A stretch of DNA of 64,000 nt from NCBI GenBank assembly GCA_035556135.1, contig DATMFO010000005.1:186001-250000 (forward strand), in the 5' to 3' direction. The stretch is from ZC4RG30 sp035556135. Lineage in GTDB: Bacteria > Pseudomonadota > Gammaproteobacteria > Steroidobacterales > Steroidobacteraceae. The notes beneath the pieces were generated by a model. The model was not told where the DNA came from. It searched no databases and saw only the letters and a program-made list of their open reading frames with translations. Within the stretch, counting starts at the first letter, position 1; each line of letters starts with the position of its first letter. The translations under genes and the position numbers were made by a program. Shown piece by piece: positions 1 to 9,068 of the stretch.

Positions 1-1528
1 TGCCCTTGGCCAGCCGCTCCTCGGTGAAGCCTTCCTTCAGCAGTGCCTCGCGTGGCACGTTGATCGGCACCTTGCAGTTCGAGCACAGCTTGCGCGCCAG
101 GCGCTGCGCGATGATCAGGCTCACCGAGGTGGCGATGGCGTAGGGCTTCACGCCCATGTCGACAAGGCGGGTCAGCGTCTGCGGCGCGTCGTTGGTGTGC
201 AGGGTGGAGAGCACCAGGTGCCCGGTCTGCGCTGCCTTGATCGCGATCTCGGCCGTCTCCAGGTCGCGGATTTCACCCACCATTACCACGTCCGGGTCCT
301 GGCGCAGGAAGGCGCGCAGGGCGGAGGCGAAGGTGAGGCCCACCTTGTTGTTCACGTTCACCTGGTTCACGCCAGGCAGGTTGATTTCGGCCGGATCCTC
401 GGCCGTGGAGATGTTCGTGTCTTCCTTGTTGAGGATGTGCAGGCCGGTGTACAGCGACACGGTCTTGCCGGAACCGGTGGGGCCAGTCACGAGGATCATG
501 CCCTGCGGCTTGGCCAGGTATTTCAGGTACAGGTCTTTCTGGAACGGCTCGTAGCCCAGCGCGTCGATGCCCAGCATCGCGGAGCTGGGATCGAGGATAC
601 GCATCACGATCTTCTCGCCGAACAGCGTCGGGCAGGTGCTGACGCGGAAGTCGATGGCGCGGGTCTTCGACAGGCGCATCTTGATGCGGCCGTCCTGCGG
701 CACGCGGCGCTCGGCGATGTCGAGGCGGCTCATCACCTTCAGGCGCGCGGCCAGCTTGCCGGCGAGCTGCACCGGCGGCTGGGCGACTTCCTTCAGGATG
801 CCGTCCATGCGGTAGCGCACGCGGTAGATCTTCTCGTAGGGCTCGAAGTGGATGTCCGAGGCGCCCTTGCGGATGGCATCCAGCAGCAGCTTGTTGACGT
901 AGCGGACGATGGGGGCGTCTTCGACGTCGTCGCGCGTGACGCCGTCGTTCTCGAGGTCATCGCCGCCGGAGACCTCCAGGCCATCCAGCTCCATGCCCTC
1001 GTCTTCGCCGAGGTCGGGCATGGCGGTGGACTCGGCGCCCTCGATGGCCTTGTCCACCATCTTCTGCAGCTTGTCGTCCTCGACCACGACGGCATCGACG
1101 CCCATGCTGGTCTGGAACTTGATCTCGTCGATGGCGTGCAGGTCGGTGGGGTCGGAGACACCCAGGAACAGGCGCTTGCCGCGCTTGAACATGGGCAGCA
1201 CGCGGTGTTTGGCCAGCAGCTTCTCGGAGACCAGGCGGGTGGTGTCGAGGTCCAGGGCCAGGGAATCGAGGTCGAAGAGCGGGACACCGAATTCGACCGA
1301 GGCGGCCACAGCGATGTCGCGCGCGCTGGCCGCGCCGGCGCCGACCAGCTGGGTCACGAAATGGGACTTGCGCTCGCGCGCGGCGTTCAGGGCGCTGCGG
1401 GCGTCCTGGTCGGAGATCACCCCGTCCTGCACCAGGCGCTGGGGGAGGCCGGTGAGGCCCGAGGCCGCACCGCCCGGGCCGGCTCCGCCGCCGCCACGCA
1501 GGTTGGGGATGGAAACAGTCTCGCTCAT
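1..1528 (-). CDS. pilB: Type IV pilus assembly ATPase PilB (3' end cut by window edge)
   Basis: Cytoplasmic hexameric ATPase that powers pilus extension. I translated the minus strand from the ATG at 1526-1528; about 509 codons are present and the C-terminus lies outside the window. An N-terminal MshEN/T2SSE_N-like region is followed by the ATPase core. The Walker A motif GPTGSGKT is encoded near 455-490, and further on come the Asp/Walker B region (RQDPDVVMVGEIRD) and the His box (GHLVLSTLHTNDA). The first CxxC of the PilB zinc site (LCSNCK) is visible near the edge; the second pair would lie outside. The family is certain. PilB rather than GspE is chosen because pilA lies in the same locus. 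Unusually, about 13 kb of other genes separate it from pilA. Confidence 0.95.
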   Translation of the reverse strand, partial: MSETVSIPNLRGGGGAGPGGAASGLTGLPQRLVQDGVISDQDARSALNAARERKSHFVTQLVGAGAASARDIAVAASVEFGVPLFDLDSLALDLDTTRLVSEKLLAKHRVLPMFKRGKRLFLGVSDPTDLHAIDEIKFQTSMGVDAVVVEDDKLQKMVDKAIEGAESTAMPDLGEDEGMELDGLEVSGGDDLENDGVTRDDVEDAPIVRYVNKLLLDAIRKGASDIHFEPYEKIYRVRYRMDGILKEVAQPPVQLAGKLAARLKVMSRLDIAERRVPQDGRIKMRLSKTRAIDFRVSTCPTLFGEKIVMRILDPSSAMLGIDALGYEPFQKDLYLKYLAKPQGMILVTGPTGSGKTVSLYTGLHILNKEDTNISTAEDPAEINLPGVNQVNVNNKVGLTFASALRAFLRQDPDVVMVGEIRDLETAEIAIKAAQTGHLVLSTLHTNDAPQTLTRLVDMGVKPYAIATSVSLIIAQRLARKLCSNCKVPINVPREALLKEGFTEERLAKG

Positions 1529-1664
1529 GAATGTGCCGGTCCGACCTGTGCCCGGATAAGTCAAAAAGGCCTAGTTAAGGTACGCGCGGTGCAACTGTCA
1601 AATTGCTCCCCGATGGTCGCATGGGGGGCAGGAGGGGGGCGTGACTGGGCTCGCAAAAAACGGG

Positions 1665-2081
1665 TCACAGGATCTCGAACGCCCGTCCGCCCGGCAGGCG
1701 ATAGCGGAGGAAATCGCGCACATCCATGGTGAAAATCCGGGTGATCCCCGATGCATTTGCCAGCCAGTACAGGGACGCGTCGGCCAGGTCCATTGTCGTG
1801 CGGGGGGGCTGTGTGTACTGCTGTATCCAGCGGCACATCTGGAGGAGCTCGGGCGCGTCGAAGGTGGATACCTGGAGGGCGCCCTTGCCGATCCATTTCA
1901 GGAGAGCCAGGCGCTCGCCGGGGTTCAGCAGATCGGTGGCCTCGGTGACGCAGGGCCAGGTGGTGTGCAACTGCGGAGCTGCGGGGGTATCCACCACATG
2001 GCTTCGGAAGTGTGCGTGAAAGCGGTGGTTCCGGTCGAATAACGCCACCATCGGGCCCGCATCGATCAGGCAGACGTTCAA
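1665..2081 (-). CDS. vapC: PIN-domain ribonuclease toxin, VapC-like
   Basis: 138 aa, normal for a VapC toxin. PIN domains are Mg-dependent endoribonucleases, often acting on tRNA or rRNA. The N-terminus has the first acidic residue in LIDAGPMVALFD. A mid-protein conserved acidic region (TEATDLL) and the C-terminal acidic cluster (TTMDLADASLYWLA, then IFTMDVRDF) match the PIN active-site layout. Its start overlaps the stop of the upstream antitoxin gene by 4 nt (ATGA at 2078-2081), which indicates translational coupling. The family is clear; its RNA target cannot be told from the sequence. Confidence 0.85.
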   Translation of the reverse strand: MNVCLIDAGPMVALFDRNHRFHAHFRSHVVDTPAAPQLHTTWPCVTEATDLLNPGERLALLKWIGKGALQVSTFDAPELLQMCRWIQQYTQPPRTTMDLADASLYWLANASGITRIFTMDVRDFLRYRLPGGRAFEIL

Positions 2082-2419
2082 GGTTGTTCTTTCTGGCGGG
2101 CCTCGCGCACGGCCAGCCAGGCCGCGTAGTCGTCCTGCTGTCGCTCGTGGGCTGACTTGAGGATCTTCGCGGGAGGGGTGGTGGGCGTGGCGTCTGCGGC
2201 TGGGTCGTCATGCGAGGGCGAGGGCGAGGGCGAGGGCGAGCCAGAGGCGTAGTGCGCGGATTCTTCCATCACCTGGTGGTAGATGGACGCGGGGCTCTTG
2301 CGCCCCAGGGCCTGTTCCACGGCCGAGATGATGAACTGGGACTTGGTGATGCCCAGGCGTGCGGCGGCACGCTCAATTTCGAGCTCGAGGAGGCGGTTCA
2401 TGCGGACGGAAACGGTCAT
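2078..2419 (-). CDS. vapB: Ribbon-helix-helix antitoxin partner of the PIN toxin
   Basis: 113 aa. The N-terminal ~45 residues (MTVSVRMNRLLELEIERAAA, then LGITKSQFIISAVEQAL) look like a ribbon-helix-helix DNA-binding domain. The C-terminal part would wrap the toxin. Between them is a low-complexity Ser-Pro linker (SPSPSPSPS) encoded by a hexanucleotide repeat. A perfect 9-1-9 palindrome lies 29-47 nt upstream of its ATG and is a good candidate for the autoregulatory operator. The 4-nt overlap with the toxin gene and the antitoxin-first order fit a type II module. It is longer than most VapB proteins because of the linker. Confidence 0.8.
   Translation of the reverse strand: MTVSVRMNRLLELEIERAAARLGITKSQFIISAVEQALGRKSPASIYHQVMEESAHYASGSPSPSPSPSHDDPAADATPTTPPAKILKSAHERQQDDYAAWLAVREARQKEQP
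2210..2240. repeat. Hexanucleotide tandem repeat (GAGGGC) in the antitoxin gene
   Basis: About five consecutive copies of gagggc on the plus strand. In the antitoxin frame they encode alternating Ser and Pro. The 6-bp unit means copy-number changes would lengthen or shorten the linker without a frameshift. Confidence 0.85.
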
Positions 2420-2447
2420 GAGCGGCGCGAAACAAACAAAAGCATTA

Positions 2448-2466
2448 CCGTATTACTGTAATACGG
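2448..2466. promoter_or_regulatory. Perfect palindrome, candidate VapB operator
   Basis: CCGTATTAC-T-GTAATACGG is a perfect inverted repeat with 9-nt arms and a single-base centre. It lies in the short gap between vapB and the TVP38-like gene, just upstream of vapB. Type II antitoxins with ribbon-helix-helix domains normally bind such palindromes over their own promoter. Binding here is inferred. Confidence 0.65.
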
Positions 2467-2504
2467 CGGGAGCTAGAGATCCAGTCATTGCCTCCCGTGC
2501 GGGA

Positions 2505-3170
2505 TCAGCGACTGATGGCCTGGTCCCGGGCGCTGTAACGGCGTCTCACCAAGTGGATGCCCACCATGGCTGTAAGTACCAGCAGCAGGCCGAACAGCGC
2601 TGTCCTCCCGCGGCCCTGCAGCAGCGCTTCGCCGAAGATGATGATGGAGGCATTGAGGGGAAAGGCGATCAGGCAGGAGATCAGGAAGTAACGGAGGAAA
2701 GGAACGGCGGCCAAGCCGAGGAGGTAGTTCTGGACTGGGAAGGGCAAACCAGGGGTGACTCGCAAGAGAACCACCAAGTCAGTGACTACACCAGGTCCCA
2801 CCAGTGGCAATTGGTAACCAAGGCGCCCGAGGACGTATTCACATAGAGGTCTGAGGGCGCGGCGGGCCAGCAGATAGCTCAACGCGATGTTGGCGGCTAT
2901 GGAAGATAGCGAAAGAAGGATGACCACTGGCATCCCAAGTTGGGGGCTGAAGACAGAGCCGGCAGTTATGCAGAAAAGTGATAGCGGGGCGCCCACGGCG
3001 GGGAGGAGGGCCATTGCGACAAAGAACGTAGTCGGGCCGGCGATGCGCAAGAGGTTGAGAGTCGCATTAACGGTGTTCGACAAGTCATAGCCGCGAATCA
3101 ACAGCACAAGAGCGACGGCCAGCAGGAGAGCTGCGCATCCTAATTTGACGAGCGAGATTCTAGTGGCCAT
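2505..3170 (-). CDS. TVP38/TMEM64 (VTT/DedA-like) inner-membrane protein
   Basis: 221 aa, strongly hydrophobic, with about five or six membrane segments. It carries the VTT-domain signature: a GAPLSLFCITAGSVF re-entrant-like segment and RVTPGLPFPVQNYLLG, matching the family pattern R..P..PF...N...G. Proteins of this superfamily are linked to lipid scrambling and envelope homeostasis; the specific role here is unknown. It lies downstream of, and is transcribed away from, the divergent gene at 3246. It may be read with the vapBC side or stand alone. Confidence 0.8.
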   Translation of the reverse strand: MATRISLVKLGCAALLLAVALVLLIRGYDLSNTVNATLNLLRIAGPTTFFVAMALLPAVGAPLSLFCITAGSVFSPQLGMPVVILLSLSSIAANIALSYLLARRALRPLCEYVLGRLGYQLPLVGPGVVTDLVVLLRVTPGLPFPVQNYLLGLAAVPFLRYFLISCLIAFPLNASIIIFGEALLQGRGRTALFGLLLVLTAMVGIHLVRRRYSARDQAISR

Positions 3171-3245
3171 GCAGCAGTGTGATCCAGACGTTTCATATCC
3201 CCCGGGAGGCGAGGATATCCTACTGGCTTAAGCGGTCTGGACATC

Positions 3246-4730
3246 ATGACAAACAACCCAATTCGGCCGATCGCGCTGCGAGCCAATTCACGAGCAGTGG
3301 TGCTCAGCTTGGCGGGACCTGTATGCGTCCTTTGGGCGTTGTATCTGATCCTTCAGACTGGCCACATTTGGGACGAAACCGAGCATGCACACGTTGCATG
3401 GTTGATGAGCCAAGGTCTGCGCCCGATCGACGACTTCTTTCAGCATCATCAGCCAATCTTGTGGGACTTGTTGTCTCTCTACTATCGCATCGGCCTTGAC
3501 GGAGCGGGCGTTCTCTTCTGGGGGAGAGTGCTGGTGGCAGTGTGCGGATTGGCGTGTGTCTGGGCGTTGGCCGGCATTGCACGAAACCCCGTCTCGAAGG
3601 ACATGCCCTTCGCACCATTGGGGGGAGGGGGCATATTCATCCTAATGACGCTGTTTCTCCCGGAGCTGTATGTATCGCGCCCAGAAACTATTTCCATTAC
3701 GTGCATGCTCTATGCCTTGCTCTTGTGGTGTCGTGAAAATTCTCCGCCAGCACATTCCCTAATCATCGCAGGAGCGCTCGCGGGGGTTGCGTGCTATGCC
3801 AGCCCAAGATTCTTGGCGTTCGGCGGATTCTTTTTGCTGTTGGGCAATCACTCCATCCGTCGGTGGGCTCTCTTCATAGGAGGGGGTCTGAGTTTTCTGG
3901 TCGCGTACACCGCAGTCTCAGGGTTCCAGCTCGAAAAGGTTGCCTTCAATATTGAGTTCAGCTCATACCTTCAGACGGTCGGCGACCGGTCCGCTGGCCG
4001 ACCCGCAGATTTTTGGAATTTATTGGCGGTGGCGATGATCAGTGCCATGCTCCCGTTGCTCTTCAGATTGAACAAGAGCGAGCGGCGGTGCGGCCTACTT
4101 CTGGTCGCCAACTTGCTAGTCGTGTATGTTGTCTGTCACCGTACGGCGGGTCTGTTCAGGTATACGCAGGCCTACGCGCCATTCCTGTTCGGCGTGCCGG
4201 TCGTCGCGGGATGGCTGTTTGCGCGGTGGAACCCGAAGTCGCCCAGGTCCTTAGCGTTCGGCGTCTACGCACTGGTATTGCTGTTCGTCGCTTCTGTCGT
4301 CGCTGCTGTGAATATCAGGCGACCCCAATTTCAGCTGCTGGAATTTGTGAGACAGAAAGACCTGCTTGCCAGCGTCATTCCTGCCGGCGGGACGGTAATG
4401 CTGTTTACCGTAAAGCATCCAATTACCGCCCGCGATGCGTCCTACTATGGCAGCCCCCTGTTCGATGCCCAAGATCGCCTCTGCAGGGCGGTGCGTGGTT
4501 TCAAGAATGGCGACATACTGCGGAAGCGTTGCAACTTTCTTGATGACGTGCGCGATGCACGACCGTACTTGGTGGACACCTGGACCGATGTGGCAGTCGC
4601 TGAAGATCAACTGCCGTTGCTTAACAAGCTCTTAGCGGAACACTATGAGCCAATCAGATTGGAGAATGCCGCGCCGCTCTTGAGGGAAGGCGTGATGGTG
4701 GAGCGCTCAACCGCACTCAACCAAGAGTGA
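3246..4730 (+). CDS. Polytopic GT-C-type membrane glycosyltransferase-like protein
   Basis: 494 aa with about 10-12 predicted membrane spans. An acidic first periplasmic loop, HIWDETEHAHVAWLMSQG, is followed by DDFFQHHQPILW. This is typical of GT-C enzymes (GT39/ArnT-like), which transfer sugars from polyprenyl-phosphate donors on the outer face of the inner membrane. The C-terminal ~130 residues are more soluble. It is the only plus-strand gene inside the glycan block and converges on the GT4 gene with a 25-nt gap. Donor and acceptor are unknown; the GT-C call rests on topology and the acidic loop only. Confidence 0.65.
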   Translation: MTNNPIRPIALRANSRAVVLSLAGPVCVLWALYLILQTGHIWDETEHAHVAWLMSQGLRPIDDFFQHHQPILWDLLSLYYRIGLDGAGVLFWGRVLVAVCGLACVWALAGIARNPVSKDMPFAPLGGGGIFILMTLFLPELYVSRPETISITCMLYALLLWCRENSPPAHSLIIAGALAGVACYASPRFLAFGGFFLLLGNHSIRRWALFIGGGLSFLVAYTAVSGFQLEKVAFNIEFSSYLQTVGDRSAGRPADFWNLLAVAMISAMLPLLFRLNKSERRCGLLLVANLLVVYVVCHRTAGLFRYTQAYAPFLFGVPVVAGWLFARWNPKSPRSLAFGVYALVLLFVASVVAAVNIRRPQFQLLEFVRQKDLLASVIPAGGTVMLFTVKHPITARDASYYGSPLFDAQDRLCRAVRGFKNGDILRKRCNFLDDVRDARPYLVDTWTDVAVAEDQLPLLNKLLAEHYEPIRLENAAPLLREGVMVERSTALNQE

Positions 4731-4755
4731 CGTAGTCGCTGCCGGAGTTGCCCTT

Positions 4756-5961
4756 TCAATGCTGCCGGTTTGCCAGTGCGGCGTCGATGGCTCCCAGATA
4801 CTCGTTGATAAGACTGGTCCATTGGTATCGGGAAATCAATGAGGCCACCCCCGATGGGCTTACCGCAGCCGCGAGAAGCCTTTCCATCGCGGATGAGAGT
4901 GAGGGAATGTCGGCAGGATCGTCCACAAAAGTCACGTCGCTTTTGATCTTTGGCCACTCTGCAAGTTGTTCGATATTTGTGTCCTTGCTGGCCAATACAC
5001 GGTGCCCACTGCAAAGTGCTTCCAGGAGAGCAACCGGAAGGCCCTCCACATCACCCCGGAAAGCCCGCGAGGGAAATGCAAAAGTCAGGGACTTCGAGAA
5101 AAATTCGTCTTTTGACTTGCCGGTGATGAAGCCGGTAAACGTAATATCAGCGTCCTTGACCATCGCCTCCAGTTCGGCCCGGTCTTCCCCATCTCCGGCG
5201 ATTCCGATTCGCGGCCGAACGCCGCGCCGTGCAAGAAGTTCGGCAGCCTCGATGAGGAAGTTCAGACCCTTCTTTCGGGAAAGTCTCGCAATGGTGGCAA
5301 TGTCAAATTTGGATTCAGTCGCGGCTACAAAATTGGATACACCGGCGATGCCCATGGGAAGTACCGAGCAGCGCGCGGAGAACCGTTCCCTCTCTCCGGA
5401 AGGAAGCAATGACAGCGCATACTCCTTCTGAGTAGTGTTAACGCAAAAGAAGTGTTCACAGTCTCTCAAGATCGAGCGCGCCAGCAATCTTCCAAGCCGC
5501 CCCAGTCGAGCAAAGACGGATAAGTCAGAAGAGTGGTTCTGCAAGATATACGGAATGCCAAGGCGGCGCTTGAGTACCCATGCGATAAGCCCCTGCGGCA
5601 TCACCCAGTGCGCATAGACCACGGATGGCTGCCAATTTTCCACAACACTTTTCGCCGCTCGGTATTGTGCGAAAAGCAAGAACGGAATCTGCAAGCCAAG
5701 AGCTGGCCTTCGGCGAATGTTTGGCAGAATTGCTGGGTACGCCACTTGCTGTCCGCTCTCAGGTAGAAAATAGCGGTATCGAAGTACCTTCAATCCGGAC
5801 ATTACTTCTGATGTGCGTGCGCCGGCATGGTGCGGCGCCAGCACTGTGATTTCGTCCTGAGGCCGTTTTGCAATCCAAGCTTGCGCCTGCTCGCCCACAA
5901 AGTTCGCCTGTGCGTCACCAGAAAAGCGAGGGAAAGTGGACGTAAGTATGAGAATTCTCAT
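4756..5961 (-). CDS. Family 4 glycosyltransferase
   Basis: 401 aa, standard GT-B fold length. The N-terminal domain begins MRILILTSTFPRFSGDAQAN, with YAHWVMPQGLIAW further in. The C-terminal donor domain has DIATIARLSRKKGLNFLIEA, GIAGDGEDRAELEAM and the EX7E-type region FRGDVEGLPVALLEALCSG. It would be a cytosolic retaining transferase adding a sugar to a lipid-linked glycan. It is the last gene of the minus-strand glycan operon, 57 nt after the flippase. The sugar is not determinable. Confidence 0.88.
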   Translation of the reverse strand: MRILILTSTFPRFSGDAQANFVGEQAQAWIAKRPQDEITVLAPHHAGARTSEVMSGLKVLRYRYFLPESGQQVAYPAILPNIRRRPALGLQIPFLLFAQYRAAKSVVENWQPSVVYAHWVMPQGLIAWVLKRRLGIPYILQNHSSDLSVFARLGRLGRLLARSILRDCEHFFCVNTTQKEYALSLLPSGERERFSARCSVLPMGIAGVSNFVAATESKFDIATIARLSRKKGLNFLIEAAELLARRGVRPRIGIAGDGEDRAELEAMVKDADITFTGFITGKSKDEFFSKSLTFAFPSRAFRGDVEGLPVALLEALCSGHRVLASKDTNIEQLAEWPKIKSDVTFVDDPADIPSLSSAMERLLAAAVSPSGVASLISRYQWTSLINEYLGAIDAALANRQH

Positions 5962-6018
5962 TTCTTCTTGCGCATTCTCGTGAGAACTTGTTGGCGATGT
6001 CTTGGAGGTTGGCTCCGG

Positions 6019-7287
6019 CTACCCAGTCGACAGCATTTCGGAACCCCGCTTTTGGCACTGCCGAATTATAAAGCTCCACCCCAATAGGGCCATCGCGGTC
6101 TCTGCAAAGACCACCGACATACACATGCCCTTGATTCCCCATTCCGGTGCGAGGGCGGCGCTACACCCCAGGATCAGCAGAATTCCGAGTGATTCAATGC
6201 CGGAGCGCGTCCAAGTACGATTCATGGAGAGCAAGATATTAGTTGCGGTCAGCCGCAGGCAAAGTCCGGGAATGGCGAGGGCAAGCAAGCGCGCACCTTG
6301 TGGTAGGTCCGGAAATGCATGGTTGAATGGTCCTCTAAGCAATGGCGCGAGATGCCATAGTGCCGTGGCAGCAAATATTCCATACGCCAAACCCGCGACA
6401 AATATCCAGTTCAACTTTGCCGACCGCGGCCAGCGGTTATGGAAGTCCCGGAATAACGCCGGAAGGAGCGAGAGCATCAATGAAGAAACGGGTATCGTCA
6501 GTGCAATGGCAATTCGAGATGCGATTGCATAGGTTCCCGCGAGGTCGATTGGCATAAGGCGTGCTGCGACCGCCTTATCAAGTTCAGTCGGTCCGCTCGC
6601 CGTCAAGGCGCTGAGCGCAAATCCACCATTTCGCTTCCAATGAGCTCTTTCAAGAAGACGCCACTGATGCATAGGTGGCCAAGGCGCGGGGAGCAGCTTG
6701 AGGCTAACAACTAGGGCGATGATGGATGATGCAAGGTAGCAAACGGCGTATGTGCCAAATGGGTTGGCGACCCCCCCGAGCCAGAGAGATGCTGCGGCTA
6801 ACAATTGAATTGGAAGCGGCAGCATTCTAAGAAGCTGGGAGCTGGCCACATTGCCAAGGCTCATCTTTTCCGCCACTGAAATTGCCAGCAGCGGTTGGAA
6901 GATGAGTTCAGCGGCCCCTATGCAGGCAATCGCGATCAGGAAATGCGAACTTCCTTCCACCCAGAGGGCAGAAACAACGCTGAAGACCAGCAATAGAATG
7001 CAGCCGAAGAAGAGGGTGGTTCCCAGTGCCACCGATAGCACCATTTCTCTCTTGGCCAGGCCTACTGCAAGATCCCTCATTGCCGTCAGATGGGTTCCAA
7101 GGGTTGCTAGCGTTCCCATCAAAATGGCAAGGGCTGCTAGACTGACAAAGCTGCCGAGTCGTTCTGGCCCCAATAGGCCAGCCAAAACAAGTACGTTGCC
7201 GGCCTGCACAAGCAGTCGGACGATGAGAGCGCCAGATGTGCGCGCGGCCGAGGTGGCGGTGGAAATCATGTGGCCTGACGGCATCAC
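6019..7287 (-). CDS. Wzx-like polysaccharide flippase (MATE/MOP superfamily)
   Basis: 422 aa, highly hydrophobic, with about 12 membrane segments spread over its length, as in O-antigen/polysaccharide translocases. It would move a lipid-linked oligosaccharide from the cytoplasmic to the periplasmic face. The start chosen gives an ATGA overlap (7284-7287) with the preceding methyltransferase. A second ATG at 7269 is also possible. It sits between the methyltransferase and the GT4 gene, so it belongs to the same glycan pathway. Confidence 0.82.
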   Translation of the reverse strand: MMPSGHMISTATSAARTSGALIVRLLVQAGNVLVLAGLLGPERLGSFVSLAALAILMGTLATLGTHLTAMRDLAVGLAKREMVLSVALGTTLFFGCILLLVFSVVSALWVEGSSHFLIAIACIGAAELIFQPLLAISVAEKMSLGNVASSQLLRMLPLPIQLLAAASLWLGGVANPFGTYAVCYLASSIIALVVSLKLLPAPWPPMHQWRLLERAHWKRNGGFALSALTASGPTELDKAVAARLMPIDLAGTYAIASRIAIALTIPVSSLMLSLLPALFRDFHNRWPRSAKLNWIFVAGLAYGIFAATALWHLAPLLRGPFNHAFPDLPQGARLLALAIPGLCLRLTATNILLSMNRTWTRSGIESLGILLILGCSAALAPEWGIKGMCMSVVFAETAMALLGWSFIIRQCQKRGSEMLSTG

Positions 7288-8030
7288 CGGCGCCTGGAAG
7301 GAACACCCTCAGGACGTTTCGCTGTCGCAATGACTGCGGCGGGCGCCAAGGCCGCGCGATCAAATAGACAGTCGAGCCAAAAGGCCAGCCAGGAGAGGGG
7401 CAGGTTGAGAAAGGCTAGAGCAGTCCCAACGATGGGCACCGACGAAATGAAGCCAGGGAAGACGCAGCTCACCTGGTGATGCAGGAAGCAGATCAATCCG
7501 CCAGCGGAGATGACCTCAATCTCTTCGAATCCGGCATCACGCAGTAGCGCTGCTAGCCCTTCCTGAGTGAAGCGGAAATAGTCGTGTGGCAGCTCATGTC
7601 GGCGGGAGAGGTGGGGGACGCTTACGATAAGCAACCCACCTGGTCTGAGTACGCGGTGGAATTCTGCCACAGCGCGCCACGGCCTTGGTACGTGCTCGAG
7701 TACCTGATGGCTTACTACCGAATCATACCGCTCGCCGGGAACGTGTGTCATCTCCATGACGTCCCCAATCCAGGTTGGCCGGTCGCCGCCTCTCGGCGCG
7801 AGGTCAATCGACTCGTAGTCAACGCCACGTGTGCGGAGAAAATCACGCCAAGCCCCTCGCCCTGATCCCGCATCAAGGGTCAAACCTCGCGCGAGGCTGG
7901 TGCGCGTTCTAGCGGCTCGCCAAAGAGCCAGCGTCAGTCCGGAAAAGCCCCAGAGGCGCCAGTCACCGGCGGACTGATGTCGGTCGAGAAAGTTCTCACG
8001 AGAATCCTTCAGTGCTGCGAGCAGGTCCAA
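7284..8030 (-). CDS. Class I SAM-dependent methyltransferase
   Basis: 248 aa. Motif I is LDAGSGRGAWRDFL, the acidic end of strand 2 is YESIDLAP, and motif IV/post is SVVSHQVLEHVPRPWRAVAE followed by LRPGGLLIVSVPHLSR. This is the Methyltransf_11-type fold. The C-terminus has hydrophobic stretches that may touch the membrane. In this operon it could methylate a sugar or end-cap a glycan; that is inference from context. It overlaps the flippase by 4 nt. Confidence 0.85.
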   Translation of the reverse strand: MDLLAALKDSRENFLDRHQSAGDWRLWGFSGLTLALWRAARTRTSLARGLTLDAGSGRGAWRDFLRTRGVDYESIDLAPRGGDRPTWIGDVMEMTHVPGERYDSVVSHQVLEHVPRPWRAVAEFHRVLRPGGLLIVSVPHLSRRHELPHDYFRFTQEGLAALLRDAGFEEIEVISAGGLICFLHHQVSCVFPGFISSVPIVGTALAFLNLPLSWLAFWLDCLFDRAALAPAAVIATAKRPEGVPSRRR

Positions 8031-8060
8031 TCAGTTCTCCTCAGGAGCCAGCCTATCTGG

Positions 8061-9068
8061 CTAGGCCGGATTCCCATCCACTCTTCCTGCGTCAGTTGAA
8101 TCTGCTGTGGTCGCGGCTGAACCCTCGGGGCGAATGGGTTGTGTGCGGGTCATGTCTTCCTGAGGCCGTATTGCGGCTAGCAAGACACCGACGAGTCCAA
8201 TGGAAAGTATCTGTGCGCCCACGATCAACATCGTTACTCCTGTAAGAAGCGCCGCAAGGTGATCAGCGAAGGCCCCGCCAGATATCTTGCGCATCAACAC
8301 GTACAGCTCAAGGGCACCTCCGGTCGCGAGGAATGGCAGGGAGAGTGCTCCAAAAGCATGGAGCGGCTTCTCGGAAAAGGACACAGTGAAGCGCAGCGCA
8401 ATCGCATCCAAAAGGCCGGTAAAGAACCTTGACCAGCCATATTTGCTGGTTCCATGTCGCCGGCGACGATGCTGAACTGGGTGCTCGGCGATGCGGTACC
8501 CCTTCAAGTGCGCCATCTGAGGAATGAACCGATAGTAGTCGCCCCGAAGAAAAAGTGACGCGGCCACGTCGGCGCGCATGGCTCTGAATCCGCAATTGGA
8601 GTCGTGGAGTTGTAGCCCGAACAGCATGCGTAGCGCCAAGTTGAATGCCTTGCTCGGAAGGGCCTTTCCTGGCTCATTCTGTAGCCGTTGTTGCTTCCAG
8701 CCGATTACCAGATCGAGATTCTGCTCGCGCAGAGTGCGAAGCAGACCCGGAATCTCTTGAGGATCGTCCTGCAGGTCTGCGTCAAGAGTAACGATGGAAT
8801 CACCGCGAGAATGCGCAAACCCGACACGATACGCGGCAGATTTTCCTTGATTCCTCGGGAGTCGAAACGCCCTGACGTGTCGATCTTGTGCGGAAAGTTC
8901 GCGCATTGCGCGGTCTGTGCCGTCAGTGGAGCCATCATCAACCAGGATGATCTCATATGACTCCTCATGTTCCCTAAGGGCAGCGAGCAGTTCCTGGTGA
9001 AGTTGAGCCAGGGAGGCAGCTTCATTGAAAGCTGGAATTACGATCGAGAGTTTAGGTGGACGTGTCAT
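8061..9068 (-). CDS. Family 2 glycosyltransferase, polyprenyl-phosphate sugar synthase type
   Basis: 335 aa from the ATG at 9066-9068, chosen because it makes an ATGA overlap with the upstream gene; an in-frame ATG 24 nt earlier is less likely. The N-terminal GT-A domain starts KLSIVIPAFNEAASL, with ILVDDGSTDGT and the metal-binding TLDADLQDDPQEIP. Two C-terminal membrane segments follow. This is the DPM1/ArnC/GtrB layout: a nucleotide sugar is transferred to undecaprenyl phosphate, supplying donor for GT-C enzymes on the periplasmic side. Two to three GT-C-like membrane proteins lie nearby, which fits. Confidence 0.88.
   Translation of the reverse strand: MTRPPKLSIVIPAFNEAASLAQLHQELLAALREHEESYEIILVDDGSTDGTDRAMRELSAQDRHVRAFRLPRNQGKSAAYRVGFAHSRGDSIVTLDADLQDDPQEIPGLLRTLREQNLDLVIGWKQQRLQNEPGKALPSKAFNLALRMLFGLQLHDSNCGFRAMRADVAASLFLRGDYYRFIPQMAHLKGYRIAEHPVQHRRRRHGTSKYGWSRFFTGLLDAIALRFTVSFSEKPLHAFGALSLPFLATGGALELYVLMRKISGGAFADHLAALLTGVTMLIVGAQILSIGLVGVLLAAIRPQEDMTRTQPIRPEGSAATTADSTDAGRVDGNPA

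Noticed and set aside
197..1732. 511-codon plus-strand frame opposite pilB
   Set aside because: PilB on the other strand has Walker motifs and a zinc-site motif; this frame has none.
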